64,000 nucleotides of DNA from Bolinopsis microptera (taxonomy: Eukaryota; Ctenophora; Tentaculata; Lobata; Bolinopsidae): positions 13,747,118 to 13,811,117 of the forward strand of contig NC_087078.1 of the NCBI RefSeq assembly GCF_026151205.1, written 5' to 3'. Both the position numbers and the translations under genes were made by a program. Each line of letters opens with the position of its first letter. Positions within the stretch are counted from its first letter, which is position 1. Below are positions 14,548-48,523 of this stretch, one piece after another. The notes below the pieces were generated by a model. It did not search any database. It was not told where the DNA came from and saw nothing but the letters and a program-made list of their open reading frames with translations.

Positions 14548-15144
14548 ATAACAATTATAATAATTATTATAATAATAATTATAATCATTAATAATAATAA
14601 CGCAGTACACTTACTAATAGTAATACTACAGTAATACTAGTAACAGTAGTCTTGTTACTTATACCTGACGCATTACCTCTCTCTCGCTAAAACACAAAAT
14701 AGTTCCAGTCATATGGTGGCTGCACGGATGTACCATTTCCACGTTCCAGGTATTATAATTATATATATTATTATTGCATGGTTTTTGCAGCATGGCTAAG
14801 GGGTCGTTCACATATTACGTAATCAGCCGAGGGGGGGGGGGGGGGGGTTTTCAAATGCTTACGGTTGATTACGGGGGGGGGGGGGGGGGGTTGTCGTTGA
14901 TTACGTAATCAAAATTTTAATTTTTTACCGATTTTCGAAATACCAATTGGACAATTTTCGTTACTTATGTAATCAACATTTTCGTTTTTTAAACCAATTT
15001 TCGTTTAGTAAGTGCTTTGCGATTATTTCATTCATTAATCCGTTGTGATAGCTTTTAATAAATAAATGGCTTAACATGAACATGTAATAGATAGTTTTAA
15101 AATTAAATCAGTAATAAAATTAAATCAGTAATAAAATTAAATCA

Positions 15145-15764
15145 GTACTGAGGTTAGATATCTCCCAACAGAACTTTTTGTACACCTCTACGAAAATTTG
15201 GAATGACCTCAGCCCGTATGTATTCGAAATATGTGATGCTAATGAAGATGGGATAATAATCCCGGGTTCTTCCAAGAATTCAGACTTATCAGCCTCGTCA
15301 GGTATTGTTAAATCTAACCTTAAAAAGCACTTGCTATCCCTCCAAAATCGAGATGTCCCTAACATGGTAACTAATCTATATTATATCTCAAATTCTACAT
15401 CCGGTACGGCTCTGCACACATGATATCTCTCTCAGCCATGAAACATGGCTAACCTTTTAAACTATGATTTAAAACCTAAACCTAAACTAAAACTCAACTG
15501 GGCTCTCCTGTGTCACCAAACTAAACCAATAAGTAATTTTAGATTATTATATTTTTCTATATTTGTATAATAAGTTAAAGTATATTGACGTAGTAAATGG
15601 TTGATGGGGTTTCAAGCACAGGTCACTCTCAAATCCTAAAGATAAGCAGTGGCCTTCGGCACTTGAAACCTCTTCAAACCTCCCCTGATTTATTTATTAT
15701 TGATATTGTTTGATTGTGCCGTAAAAACAAATATTTGTTTTATTAAAATATTTGTTTTATTAAT
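15145..15764 (+). mobile_element. CR1/L2-like LINE 3' fragment with 18-bp target duplication
   Basis: An open frame at 15178-15420 reads like the extreme C-terminus of CR1-superfamily reverse transcriptases, around residues TKIWNDLSPYV and SNLKKHLLSLQ. It is followed by a 3' untranslated region. AGTAATAAAATTAAATCA occurs exactly at both sides (15127-15144 and 15765-15782), as expected of a target-site duplication. The left copy is itself part of a small 17-bp tandem repeat, which weakens this slightly. The piece is 5'-truncated and therefore dead. Confidence 0.7.
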
Positions 15765-15911
15765 AGTAATAAAATTAAATCAACGACAAAATTACACAAT
15801 ATTGATTACGGGGGGGGGGGGGGGGGGGGGGGGGTCGGGGGTCAAACCTTGATTACGTAATATAGGGGGGGGGGGGGTTCGGTCTTGATTAGGGTTGATT
15901 ACGGAGGGGGG

Positions 15912-17492
15912 CCAGCGAATTATTCTAAAACAGGTCTTACATTTGGGATATGGAATGTATTATCTCTGACAAGTAGTTCAAGTCAGTTGTTCCAGCTATC
16001 AGAGAATATCTCTGAGTATAAGTTGGACTTGCTGGGTATAACTGAGACCCATATGCCTGGTACAGGATCAGAGCTACTGGATAATGGCTCCTTACTTATT
16101 TATTCAGGGAGGACGGACGGTATTAGAAGGCGAGGTGTCGGTCTTACCCTTTCAAAGAGGACTAAAAATTCATTAATTTCCTATCTACCAATATCTGACC
16201 GTTTGTTGAGTGCAAGGCTGCATAGTCAACACCTGAACATCTCTGTTGTTGTGGCATATGCGCCAACTGAGGGGGCTTCAGATAATGATAAGGATGAATT
16301 CTACCAGCAGTTGTCAAGTGCATTCGATGAGCTACCCCGACATGATTTAAAATTACTGCTCGGTGATCTTAATGCTAAGGTCACATCGGACTGCAGTTCT
16401 ATGTCAGGTGTCATTGGTGGACATTCGCTTCACAGCTCATCAAATGACAATGGTACCCGATTGTTGGACTTTTGCATTGCCCACCAACTTACCATCGGTG
16501 GCACTATGTTTCAGCAAAAGGATATACATAAAGGTACGTGGAGATCACCTGATGGTCGTACTGTAAACCAAATAGACCACATCTGTATCAGTAAGAAGTT
16601 TGGAGGCTCTTTGCTAAATGTAAAAGTTTGTAGGGGGGCTGACATTGGGTCTGATCACTATTTGGTAAGAGCACGACTGAGAATGAAGCTTATGTCAGTG
16701 AAAAAGAAGCAGGAACGTAAGCTTGAGATTCCTGCTATTGAGCATCTGCGTGATCATTCACTTGTTTCCGAATACAATATTGTTCTGAGAAACAAATTTG
16801 ACTGTTTGGAACCTGAGGTTGACCTGGAATCAATGTGGGACAACTTCAAGACAACTGTCCAACAAGTTTCCATAGAAATCCTTGGGCAAAGACCTCGAAA
16901 AAAGAAGGACAGGCACCAATCTCAGAAGACAAAAGAATTATTGAAGAACCGTAAGGAATTTAAGCGTAAAGACCCTAATTCAAACGCTAACAGATCAGAG
17001 TATTCTAGATTGAATAAGCTCTTTAAAAAAAGTAGCAAGGTGGACGATAACAACTGGGCACGTAGAATGGCCAATGACTTGGAAGAAGCTGCTAGAAAAG
17101 GTCAGCAACGTGAGGTATGGCAGAAGATCAATGTCATATCTGGAAAGAAGAAGAAGCAGTCAACTGCAGTTAGAGACGTATCTGGCCAGTTGATTGCCGA
17201 CCCACATGCCCAGAAAGAAAGGTGGAAAGAGCACTTCTCTAGGCTATTGAACCCTCCCCCGCAAGAGGCCAATATTTCTGACCTAGACAACATCCCTCCG
17301 CAACCCAGTTTTGACGACCTTTCCGACTCGGATGAAGCTCCTACAAGAAACGAGATTGTTGATGCCCTCAAAAAACTCAAGAATCACAAAAGTCCAGGAG
17401 TGGATGGTATCACCAACGAGCAACTTAAGTATGGACAGGATGGGTTGGTCGATCAACTAGTTGTGTTGTTCAAGAAAGTGTGGGAAGAAAGG
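15912..17492 (+). pseudogene. RTE-like ORF part 1: endonuclease and start of reverse transcriptase
   Basis: About 525 residues of open frame with no credible ATG at the left end. The endonuclease motifs run in order: GIWNVLSL, LLGITETH, RRGVGLTLS, VVVAYAPTEG, LLLGDLNAKV, NQIDHI and GSDHYLV. The Asn, Glu, Tyr, Asp and His residues expected at the metal and phosphate site are all present. A basic Lys-rich linker follows (about 16690-17160). Reverse transcriptase block 0/1 then begins with LKNHKSPGVDGI. The frame ends at TGA (17493-17495), just after KKVWEER. By family resemblance this is the type often mis-annotated in animal genomes as craniofacial development protein 2-like. Confidence 0.85.
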
Positions 17493-18882
17493 TGACACCT
17501 CTCATTGCGCTAACAACAGAGGCATTACATTAAGATCTACAGCCTCGAAGCTCCTGCAGATGATACTCCTGCGGAGACTTAGCAATGGCATGGAAAAATT
17601 CCTCCGGGAGAATCAAAGTGGTTTTAGACAGAATCGCTCATGTATTGACCAGGTTTATTCACTCCGCTGTATTATACACCAATGCATTGAGTATAATATC
17701 CCTCTGTATATTAATTTTGTTGATTTCAAAGCAGCTTTTGATTCAATTGACAGGCAGTTCATTTGGAGAAGTATGCAGCACTACGGCTTACCTGACAAGT
17801 ACATTAGAATTATGAAGGCGTTCTTCACTCACACAGTTAGTGCTGTTAGGGTCAATGGAGAGGTCACTGGTTGGTTTGATGTCAACTCGGGTACTGGGCA
17901 AGGTGATATACAGGGACCACCAGTCTTCAACTTTTGTTTGAATTTTTCGGCATACCTTATGGAACTGAACAAGGTCATTAGCAAAGGGGCTTTATTGCAG
18001 CTGCCAGCCCCCGGGGTAGAAGAGAAACATCTTTTGGACACTGATTACGCTGATGACATGGCCATGTTAGATAACTCAAAAGAGGGGCTGCAGGAAACCA
18101 CTGACCTTCTCTGCAAATACAGTGCCTATGCGGGTCTGAAGATTAATGCTGGCAAAACACAGAGCATGGTTGTCAGCAAAAGTGCATCGCAGAGGCCGTA
18201 TTCTAAAGACGACACTATGGACATCAATGTGGAAGGTCTCCCAATACAGCAGGTCAGCAATTTCACTTACTTGGGTGCAATCATCAGTGCGAATGGAACA
18301 ATTGACAAAGAACTGTCAGCTCGAATTCAAAAGGCCTCTGGGGCATTCTATCAGCTCAGCAGTATATGGTACAGTCGCAACATCAAGACTCCAACTAAAA
18401 TCAGGATTTACAAAGCGGCTGTTCTCACTATACTGCTTTATGGAAGTGAGGTATGGAATACCACACAGACGCAGATGAAAAGATTTGAGGTGTTCCATCA
18501 TAGATGTCTGAGGAGAATCCTGAAAATAAAATGGTTTTATCATGTATCTAATGCTGATGTACTTAAGCGGGCTAACATCGCCCCTGTTGATACTTTCGTA
18601 CGAGCAGCTAGACTCCGATGGTTTGGCCATGTGGTGAGGATGCCAGAAGAAAGAATACCCAACTATCTTCTGCACTGGATCCCAAAGCATGGTAAAAGGT
18701 CGAGAGGTAGACCTAGGAAAAACTGGTTGTCATGTGTCCGGGAGGATGCAGCAATCTTCACAGGTGTCGATAACATCACGATAGAAGATGCAGAACAACA
18801 AGCTACAGACAGGGTTCACTGGAGAGGTCTAATACACCGGAGAAAGGAGTTACTATGTGGTGCAGGCCACTCCAACGACTAG
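17487..18882 (+). pseudogene. RTE-like ORF part 2: reverse transcriptase and C-terminal domain
   Basis: This continues the protein in another frame from KKGDTSHC. Reverse transcriptase motifs are intact: NNRGITL, SGFRQNRSCIDQ, FVDFKAAFDSI (first catalytic Asp), SGTGQGD and TDYADDMAML (YADD catalytic pair). The thumb and C-terminal region includes NFTYLGAIIS, LLYGSEVW, LRWFGHVVRM and RGRPRKNW. It stops at TAG 18880-18882. The family normally has about 15 more residues between the WEE and KKGD positions. Their absence plus the frame change indicates one internal deletion, perhaps at the repeated GAAGAAAGG-like sequence. Confidence 0.87.
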
Positions 18883-18972
18883 GAGGAGACCTTTTCAAGT
18901 ACAAGTACAAGTACGGAGGGGGGGGGGGTAAAAATTGCCAAAATATTGATTACGTAATATGTGAACGACCCC

Positions 18973-20592
18973 TAAGGGTAGGGGTAAAACATTCGGTCCA
19001 TCACGTGACTATAGTCCCTTGAAGTCAATGTCAATGACTAATTAATAAATCCTATGTCTCGCTAGTCTTGGATGTTAGATACCTTACCTTTGATATCTTT
19101 GATCTGGAGACGCGACCAGAGGGCAGAGATTAAATCTTTGAGAGATTCGGTTTGGTTCGGTTTGTTTTGCATAATAATTTGGTCGCCCCTGTACATTCAC
19201 CCGCAAATTTGAATTGCTCTACTTGATTTAAATTTGGTATCTTGGAACAAATTGATTTTCCCAAACAACAAATAAAAAGAAGAATTCAATGAGACTGTTG
19301 CTGGTGGAACAGTTAATAATACGAAATACGAAATCATCAGAAATCTTTATCGAACTTGTACCACGAAGAAACCAACATATCTTAACAATGAACCAATCTA
19401 GAAGCGAACTGAGCAAGTTCAGAATATCATATTTTAACAAAAAAACTTTACATCATTTGATAGATAGCGCTATTCTGGGACTTGGCAAAGTGAAACATCA
19501 TAATCTCTGGATAAAGCCAGGCCAAAAGTACAAAGTAACCATACAGATTAAACAGAAGCATACATCACCTAACATTTGAGCTTACATTTTAAACTTTGAG
19601 AATGGGTTAGAAAACGAAACAGGCTGTTTACAAGCGTTGCCAAGGTAATCAAACTAGGTTATCCAATTCAGGGTATGAAGAAACAACTATACGACCGCTG
19701 CCAAAAATTATTGATATCGCGATCATGTTTCCATTACCAGCGGAAAAGAAAAGATTTAGTTGTTTTTATAGATCTGTTGCGTTTTTTAATAAGGCTTGCT
19801 AAATATTGAGCAGGAAAATACAATGTCACCTTGTGAACCATGCAATTCGCAAAAGATAATGCAAAAAATTCGCAATTTATGATGTATAATTCGAAAATTT
19901 TACAATGAATTGCCAATTCTATTTCACGAAAAAAAATACGAATTGCACGACAAGGTTTGAAATAATAGCTCTATCTTTAAATAACTGGAGTATGCAGGAT
20001 TGAAGAGAGAGAGAGAGAAACGACAGTAAAATATCACTCAGTAAACAAAACTCAGTATTAAGCTTGACCCTTTAATTCAATAATTTAATTATAATATGTA
20101 ATTTAATTATAATATATTGTAATATACACAACTCAAACTTGTATCTCGATATCTCTATATTTTGAATGACAAAATTAGTGCAGAAATAATCTGTTCAAAA
20201 ATCAAAGCATTCAATCACAAACTTAATCTACTTGAATCTTACCACATCACTTAATTTTAATCCCAGTTGATAGAATTTGTATCATAACAACCACTAATCC
20301 TCTTGATTTAACATTTTTACAAAAGATTACAAATTTTTGAGATGATAGATAAAACAGCAACAACAGACCGCTCTTTTACAAAAAGTTCATTCAAAATTTT
20401 GGATTATGTCACCGACTTTTCAGGTTTCCCACCCGCTATAACGATTTTATTGAAAACCATCCAAGAAACTTTGGGAAAGACCCATGCTAAGATTACCCCC
20501 TCTCTGTACTACAGCAAGTTGAAACTTAAACCTCCTTACTCATCTTCAAAAAGCGATTCTCTAATATCAGTGAAGGTAACACTTTGAGACAC
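18973..20592. other. Non-coding downstream flank of the MLK gene
   Basis: AT-rich DNA with no repeats beyond a short GA run at about 20005. The open frame at 19289-19576 (96 residues) has a fairly protein-like end but no recognised family, and I do not call it. Confidence 0.4.
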
Positions 20593-20598
20593 TTTATT
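20593..20598 (-). terminator. AATAAA polyadenylation signal of the MLK gene (candidate)
   Basis: AATAAA on the minus strand lies about 200 nt after the inferred MLK stop codon (20798-20800). Position and orientation fit a 3' end signal, but a hexamer in AT-rich DNA is weak evidence alone. Confidence 0.4.
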
Positions 20599-20797
20599 CG
20601 TTTGTTCCAACCCGCTGTATTCCTTTCTCAGCTCTGTAAAATACCAGTTCTCGGCTGTAACATTACACCGTTACCATGGTGATCCACCCTTAAGACTGGT
20701 AGTCTGATACCATGGTTACACTTCACACCACAGTGGGCTGGATTGTAGTTACCATAGCAACATATCTTGTGAACACATTCTCTAAACAGATCTTCTA

Positions 20798-44280
<23,483 letters not shown>

Positions 44281-44301
44281 CTTCGGTCATAGTGTCTCTC
44301 T

Positions 44302-44606
44302 GGTAAACATCGAGCTAGCGATAATTTTAGATTAGTAAACATGGGGCTAGCGATATTTTCAGATTAGTAAACATCGAGCTAGCGATATTTTCAGATTAGT
44401 AAACATCGGGCTAGCGATATTTTCAGATTAGTAAACATCGAGCTAGCGATAATTTTAGATTAGTAAACATCGGGCTAGCGATATTTTTAGATTAGTAAAC
44501 ATCGAGCTAGCGATAATTTTAGATTAGTAAACATCGGGCTAGCGATAATTTTAGATTAGTAAACATCGGGCTAGCGATAATTCTAAATTAGTAAACATCG
44601 ATTTCT
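44302..44606. repeat. 32-bp minisatellite, 9-10 copies, just upstream of the MLK ATG
   Basis: Units contain GTAAACATCGAGCTAGCGAT and TTTTAGATTA. GAGCT and GGGCT variants alternate over much of the array, suggesting a 64-bp higher-order unit. GCTAGC palindromes recur every 32 bp. The array starts about 20 bp upstream of the MLK start codon, so it lies in the 5'UTR or promoter. Confidence 0.93.
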
Positions 44607-44742
44607 AAGACAAATTATAGCACCAGCGACGGACCTTCATGACATGTACAACATAGTTAATAGTTAACAGCAGGGTGTCAGAATGACATGTATCAATAAT
44701 AATTGTGCCCTGTTATCTTCATTGCAAAGTTACTGATAAAGA

Positions 44743-45130
44743 ACCTGAGGTTTCCACTGTAACATAACATACCCGTAGTATTGCAGCCCTACACTACACT
44801 ACACTACTACTACCTGTATATGGACTGAGGTTTCCACTGTAACATACTATACCCGTAGTATTGCAGCCCAACACTACACTACACTACTACTACCTGTACA
44901 TGGACTGAGGTTTCCACTGTAACATACTATACCCGTAGTATTTCAGCCCAACACTACACTACACTGCTACTACCTGTACATGGACTGAGGTTTCCACTGT
45001 AACATACTATACCCGTAGTATTGCAGCCCAACACTACACTACACTATTACTACCTGTACATGGACTGAGGTTTCCACTGTAACATAACATACCCGTAGTA
45101 TTACAGTCCAACACTTCACTACTCCTACTA
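44743..45130. repeat. 80-bp tandem repeat, about 4.8 copies
   Basis: CTGAGGTTTCCACTGTAACA recurs at an exact 80-bp period (44744, 44824, 44904, 44984, 45064). Each unit also holds CCCGTAGTATTGCAGCCC and an ACACTACACT run. It lies upstream of the MLK gene. Confidence 0.95.
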
Positions 45131-48100
45131 CTACTAGCAGGGGGAATTAGAAGCCTCACTAGTAGTGTATTATAGAGAGCGAACAAGTATTGTGTATAAG
45201 CGAGTACAGGACACTAAAATATTCGTGTGTCGTACAACAGCTCTGATACTTTATTAGGTTTCTCAGGCATAGTAAGAGAGATAGAATAACAGAGCACAGC
45301 CTGTATTGTAGAGGTATAGTTGTCTGGACGTGATGGTGAAGTTGGTGTGTACACAGAAAGTAACTAAATGTTCCTCCACTATGTTAATCTGGAGGTTTGT
45401 GGAGGAGAGATTGTTATTTTGGATTATGATTTTTATGATTTTTTGATATTGATTTTCATAGAAGATGTTAAATAACTTCAAGCCAGGTACAGTTGTGAGT
45501 AAACCCCAGTTAACTCCAGTAAACGGTAAACCCCAGTAAACCCCAGGGCATTTCATTTTATGAACCAGGGAAATATTTCGGAGATCAGCAGGGAAGGGCA
45601 TATCAGAGAAGAATTAGTATGTTAAGGTAAGGCTAGTACCAAAATCCCCAGTAGCTAGCACATTAAATCGCAAATATGGTAAATATTTTAAATCATAGAC
45701 GCACTAAAATATACTTTGACAAACAGCTGAAGAATTCATCTTATTAAATGAAAGTATTAAGTATTTGAGCACTGTATCAACTACCACTAATATCCTACCA
45801 ACACGTGTTTTATGGTCATACTTTAGGCCTTTCATAAACTGATTCAATGAATCCATTCTAATTCATAACTTTTTTGATACAATAAATACATTTTATTTGT
45901 ACTTTAACCAACTTATTTTGCAGTAATTCGGAGCATTCGATGATAATTCAGTGAAGGCAGAAGCTCAGTTTTTATTTAATCGTTTTTAGTTGGAAACTAA
46001 TTGGGCTAATTGAAAACTTATCAAACTAATCAACTGTACTAAAGGTAGGGACACCTCATTAAGAAGGGAGCAATCTGACAAGTAAGCCTAGTCTTAGTGA
46101 CAGCTGTATGTTATAGCAGACAAAACTATAAACCTCAACTGTAAATAAGCAATTCACAAAAACTCGTGTTCAAAACGTGGCCCTAATTCTTACAACAAAG
46201 AAAAGCGGATACAAACAAGAAATACGCCGACAAACGAACAAACAAACGAACAAACAGAGAAAGAGAGAGAGACAAGGAATAAACACTGTACATATTATTA
46301 TGGGTTGAGTTAGGGTGGGTAATTAAGATTTAGATATAATGACAACTAGTGCTGTGTTCATGTTGCACACAAAATACACGCTAATCATCTGTACCTACTA
46401 GTCGGGCGGCAGTGAGGAGATCAGAAACCGAAATGGAGATTAAGACCAAAAAAGGAAAGCCAAACTTGAAATCTGTCCATGAATTAATATAAAGCACATA
46501 GTCTTTAAAATGCTTTGCTACAAAGTGTTTGATCAAAGTACAAGAGAACATACAACGAACTAACAAAGCCTACAGTCTACATCATAGGAGCCACAACCAA
46601 GAAAAACACAATCATCAACAAATTCATCAACTACATAATATAAACCGTGCGGTAAGGCCCAGGTTTAAAAGCAAAAGTGTAATGCCTCGACTCCAAAGGA
46701 GTATTGACACACAAACAGGTAAAAACGAGAAACTAAGGATTAATATAGTACAAATAGGGAGCTGGAGGGGTAAGAGGGGAAAGAGGGGTAAGAGGATCAC
46801 TACCAACATGAACAACCAACACATACACAAAGCAACACCGACAAGAACACTGATGAATACTGATGAGCAGGTAAACTAGTGATATTTGGCAACCGAACAT
46901 CTCACAAACATCATCTGCACAGTAAAGTAAAGAGGAAAAAGTAAGGTGATAACCAACACTCCCAATTAAATACCCGGCTAAGGTAAATTGATGATATTTG
47001 TGACAAATGTTTAATAATTGACACATAACTCGTGCGTATTGCGACTGTATGTTGTAAAATGGAATCTACATTTTATAATATCAGAGTACACGACACTTTG
47101 TCTTAATCTGGGGGTATCATTATCATGGATATTATGCTGAAAGTAATACTTCCCGATATATAATTACGTATAATGAACACATAATAACACGTAATAATGA
47201 GCATAAATTGACACGTAATTACGTAGTAAATTAGGATGACATAGGGTGGAGGACGGGTAAGAGGAAGTGTTGGACAGGAGCTGCTGACTTGGCGTCATAT
47301 TCAGCAGTGTTCCAGAGGAATGTGCCTGAATGTAAAGTATGTAATAACGATTAGGAACTTGCAAGTATTCTGTACAGTGTACTTGGTTGAGGGGAGCTGG
47401 CTAGGGGGTTATTATGTGTATTGTTGACATGTCAGCATACTGAGCGCCCTGTCCGAGTTACACTGCTCCCTTCAACGTAAATACTGGGTAGTATTAACCA
47501 TTATGAACTGTTTTCAGGGCAAGATGTAGCAATGTTACGGGTAAGGAATGAGGGCCGGTATTATTGTTGCACAAGTCAGCTGTTAGATAGGAAACTGTCA
47601 CATGTAATAGATAAAATCCACTATTACTGATCATCCTAACACTTCTAAAATCTAAACTGATCAGTTACTAAAGTGTAAATAATGAACATCCCGGATATGC
47701 AGTTAATGGAATTAGTGACACATGAAATTAGTGACACGCACAACATTAAATCAGATGCCAAATATGACAGCTACAACAGATGACCTTATATTAAAATGAG
47801 CTACAGTCAAAAGTTCATTGTTTTCGAAAGCCCAACTACTATTCAAGCAGTGGTGACGTATTTGTACCTATTTTGGTTTGAAACTATAATATCATGTAGT
47901 ATTTATAGTACAGTCACTTACAAATAAGCTTAAAGGGCTCTGACTTATCATGGGTTTGAATAACAATCACGTGTCACAATTAACAATCACGTGTCACAAT
48001 TAACAAACAAGTAAAACTGAGTTGAGTACGAGTAGTTTGCAGGGTTGCAGAGAGTGCACAATGATATCATACTTACTGGCACTATAACAACATGTCAGTA

Positions 48101-48523
48101 CTTTTACAGTCTGTTGGTATTAAATCACACCTGGCAACTAATTCTCATAGATGGGGTGAAACGGAAACGGAGGTAACACGACAAGTCAAGAATATGGATA
48201 TGGCAGAGATCTGGGGTTTTGTCACAAGCTGCAGTTGAATTCAGAATAAGACTAATTGTGTAAGTAATGTAAGTTAATACATTGAATACCACATAAGTTA
48301 TAAAACTCAAAACATTTAAACCAATTAATTATAAATATCTGGCATAGGGTCTCTAGGGAACGAACTGCGTATGATAAAAAACATCGTGATAGTCACATAA
48401 ATAAACTAGTTAAAACTTTAAAAATCACAATGTTTCACCTATAGAAATCGTAACATTCACTTCTCAATTATCATATCACAGCACCGTAACAAAACACAAA
48501 AACTAACATAACAAACTTTCATT
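45131..48523. other. Non-coding region between MLK and ACSF3
   Basis: AT-rich. I noticed only small repeats, such as paired AACAATCACGTGTCACAATT near 47960-48003. The open frame at 46529-46879 is His/Asn/Lys-rich with no recognised domain. Confidence 0.45.

Larger units (their letters stand above)
15912..18911 (+). mobile_element. RTE-like non-LTR retrotransposon, nearly full coding region, inactive
   Basis: A roughly 3-kb insertion holds an apurinic-type endonuclease domain followed by reverse transcriptase. It ends in a short (CAAGTA)n tail, as RTE-clade elements do. TACGGAGGGGGG at 15900-15911 and again at 18912-18923 looks like the target duplication. It sits inside the TIR element at 14800-18972, so it is younger than that element. 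Coding is split by one deletion/frameshift near 17487, and the 5' end begins inside the coding sequence. Confidence 0.85.
14800..18972. mobile_element. TIR element expanded by nested LINE insertions
   Basis: The left end GGGGTCGTTCACATATTACG (14800 onward) is the exact reverse complement of the right end at 18953-18972. TAA flanks both ends (14797-14799 and 18973-18975). A 3-bp TAA/TTA target duplication is typical of the PIF/Harbinger superfamily, so I infer a Harbinger-like non-autonomous element; no transposase is present. The interior shows several GATTACG-G(n) modules with long G runs (about 14830, 14875, 15810, 15866). Two retrotransposons are inserted inside (15145-15764 and 15912-18911). 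Removing them leaves about 0.5 kb, against 164 bp for the compact copy at 40.7 kb. Confidence 0.8.

Noticed and set aside
19289-19579. Plus-strand 96-codon frame
   Set aside because: No recognised family and no splice partners; the length is within chance for this AT content.
46529-46879. Plus-strand 116-codon frame
   Set aside because: Low-complexity His/Asn/Lys composition, no domain and no splice or promoter context.
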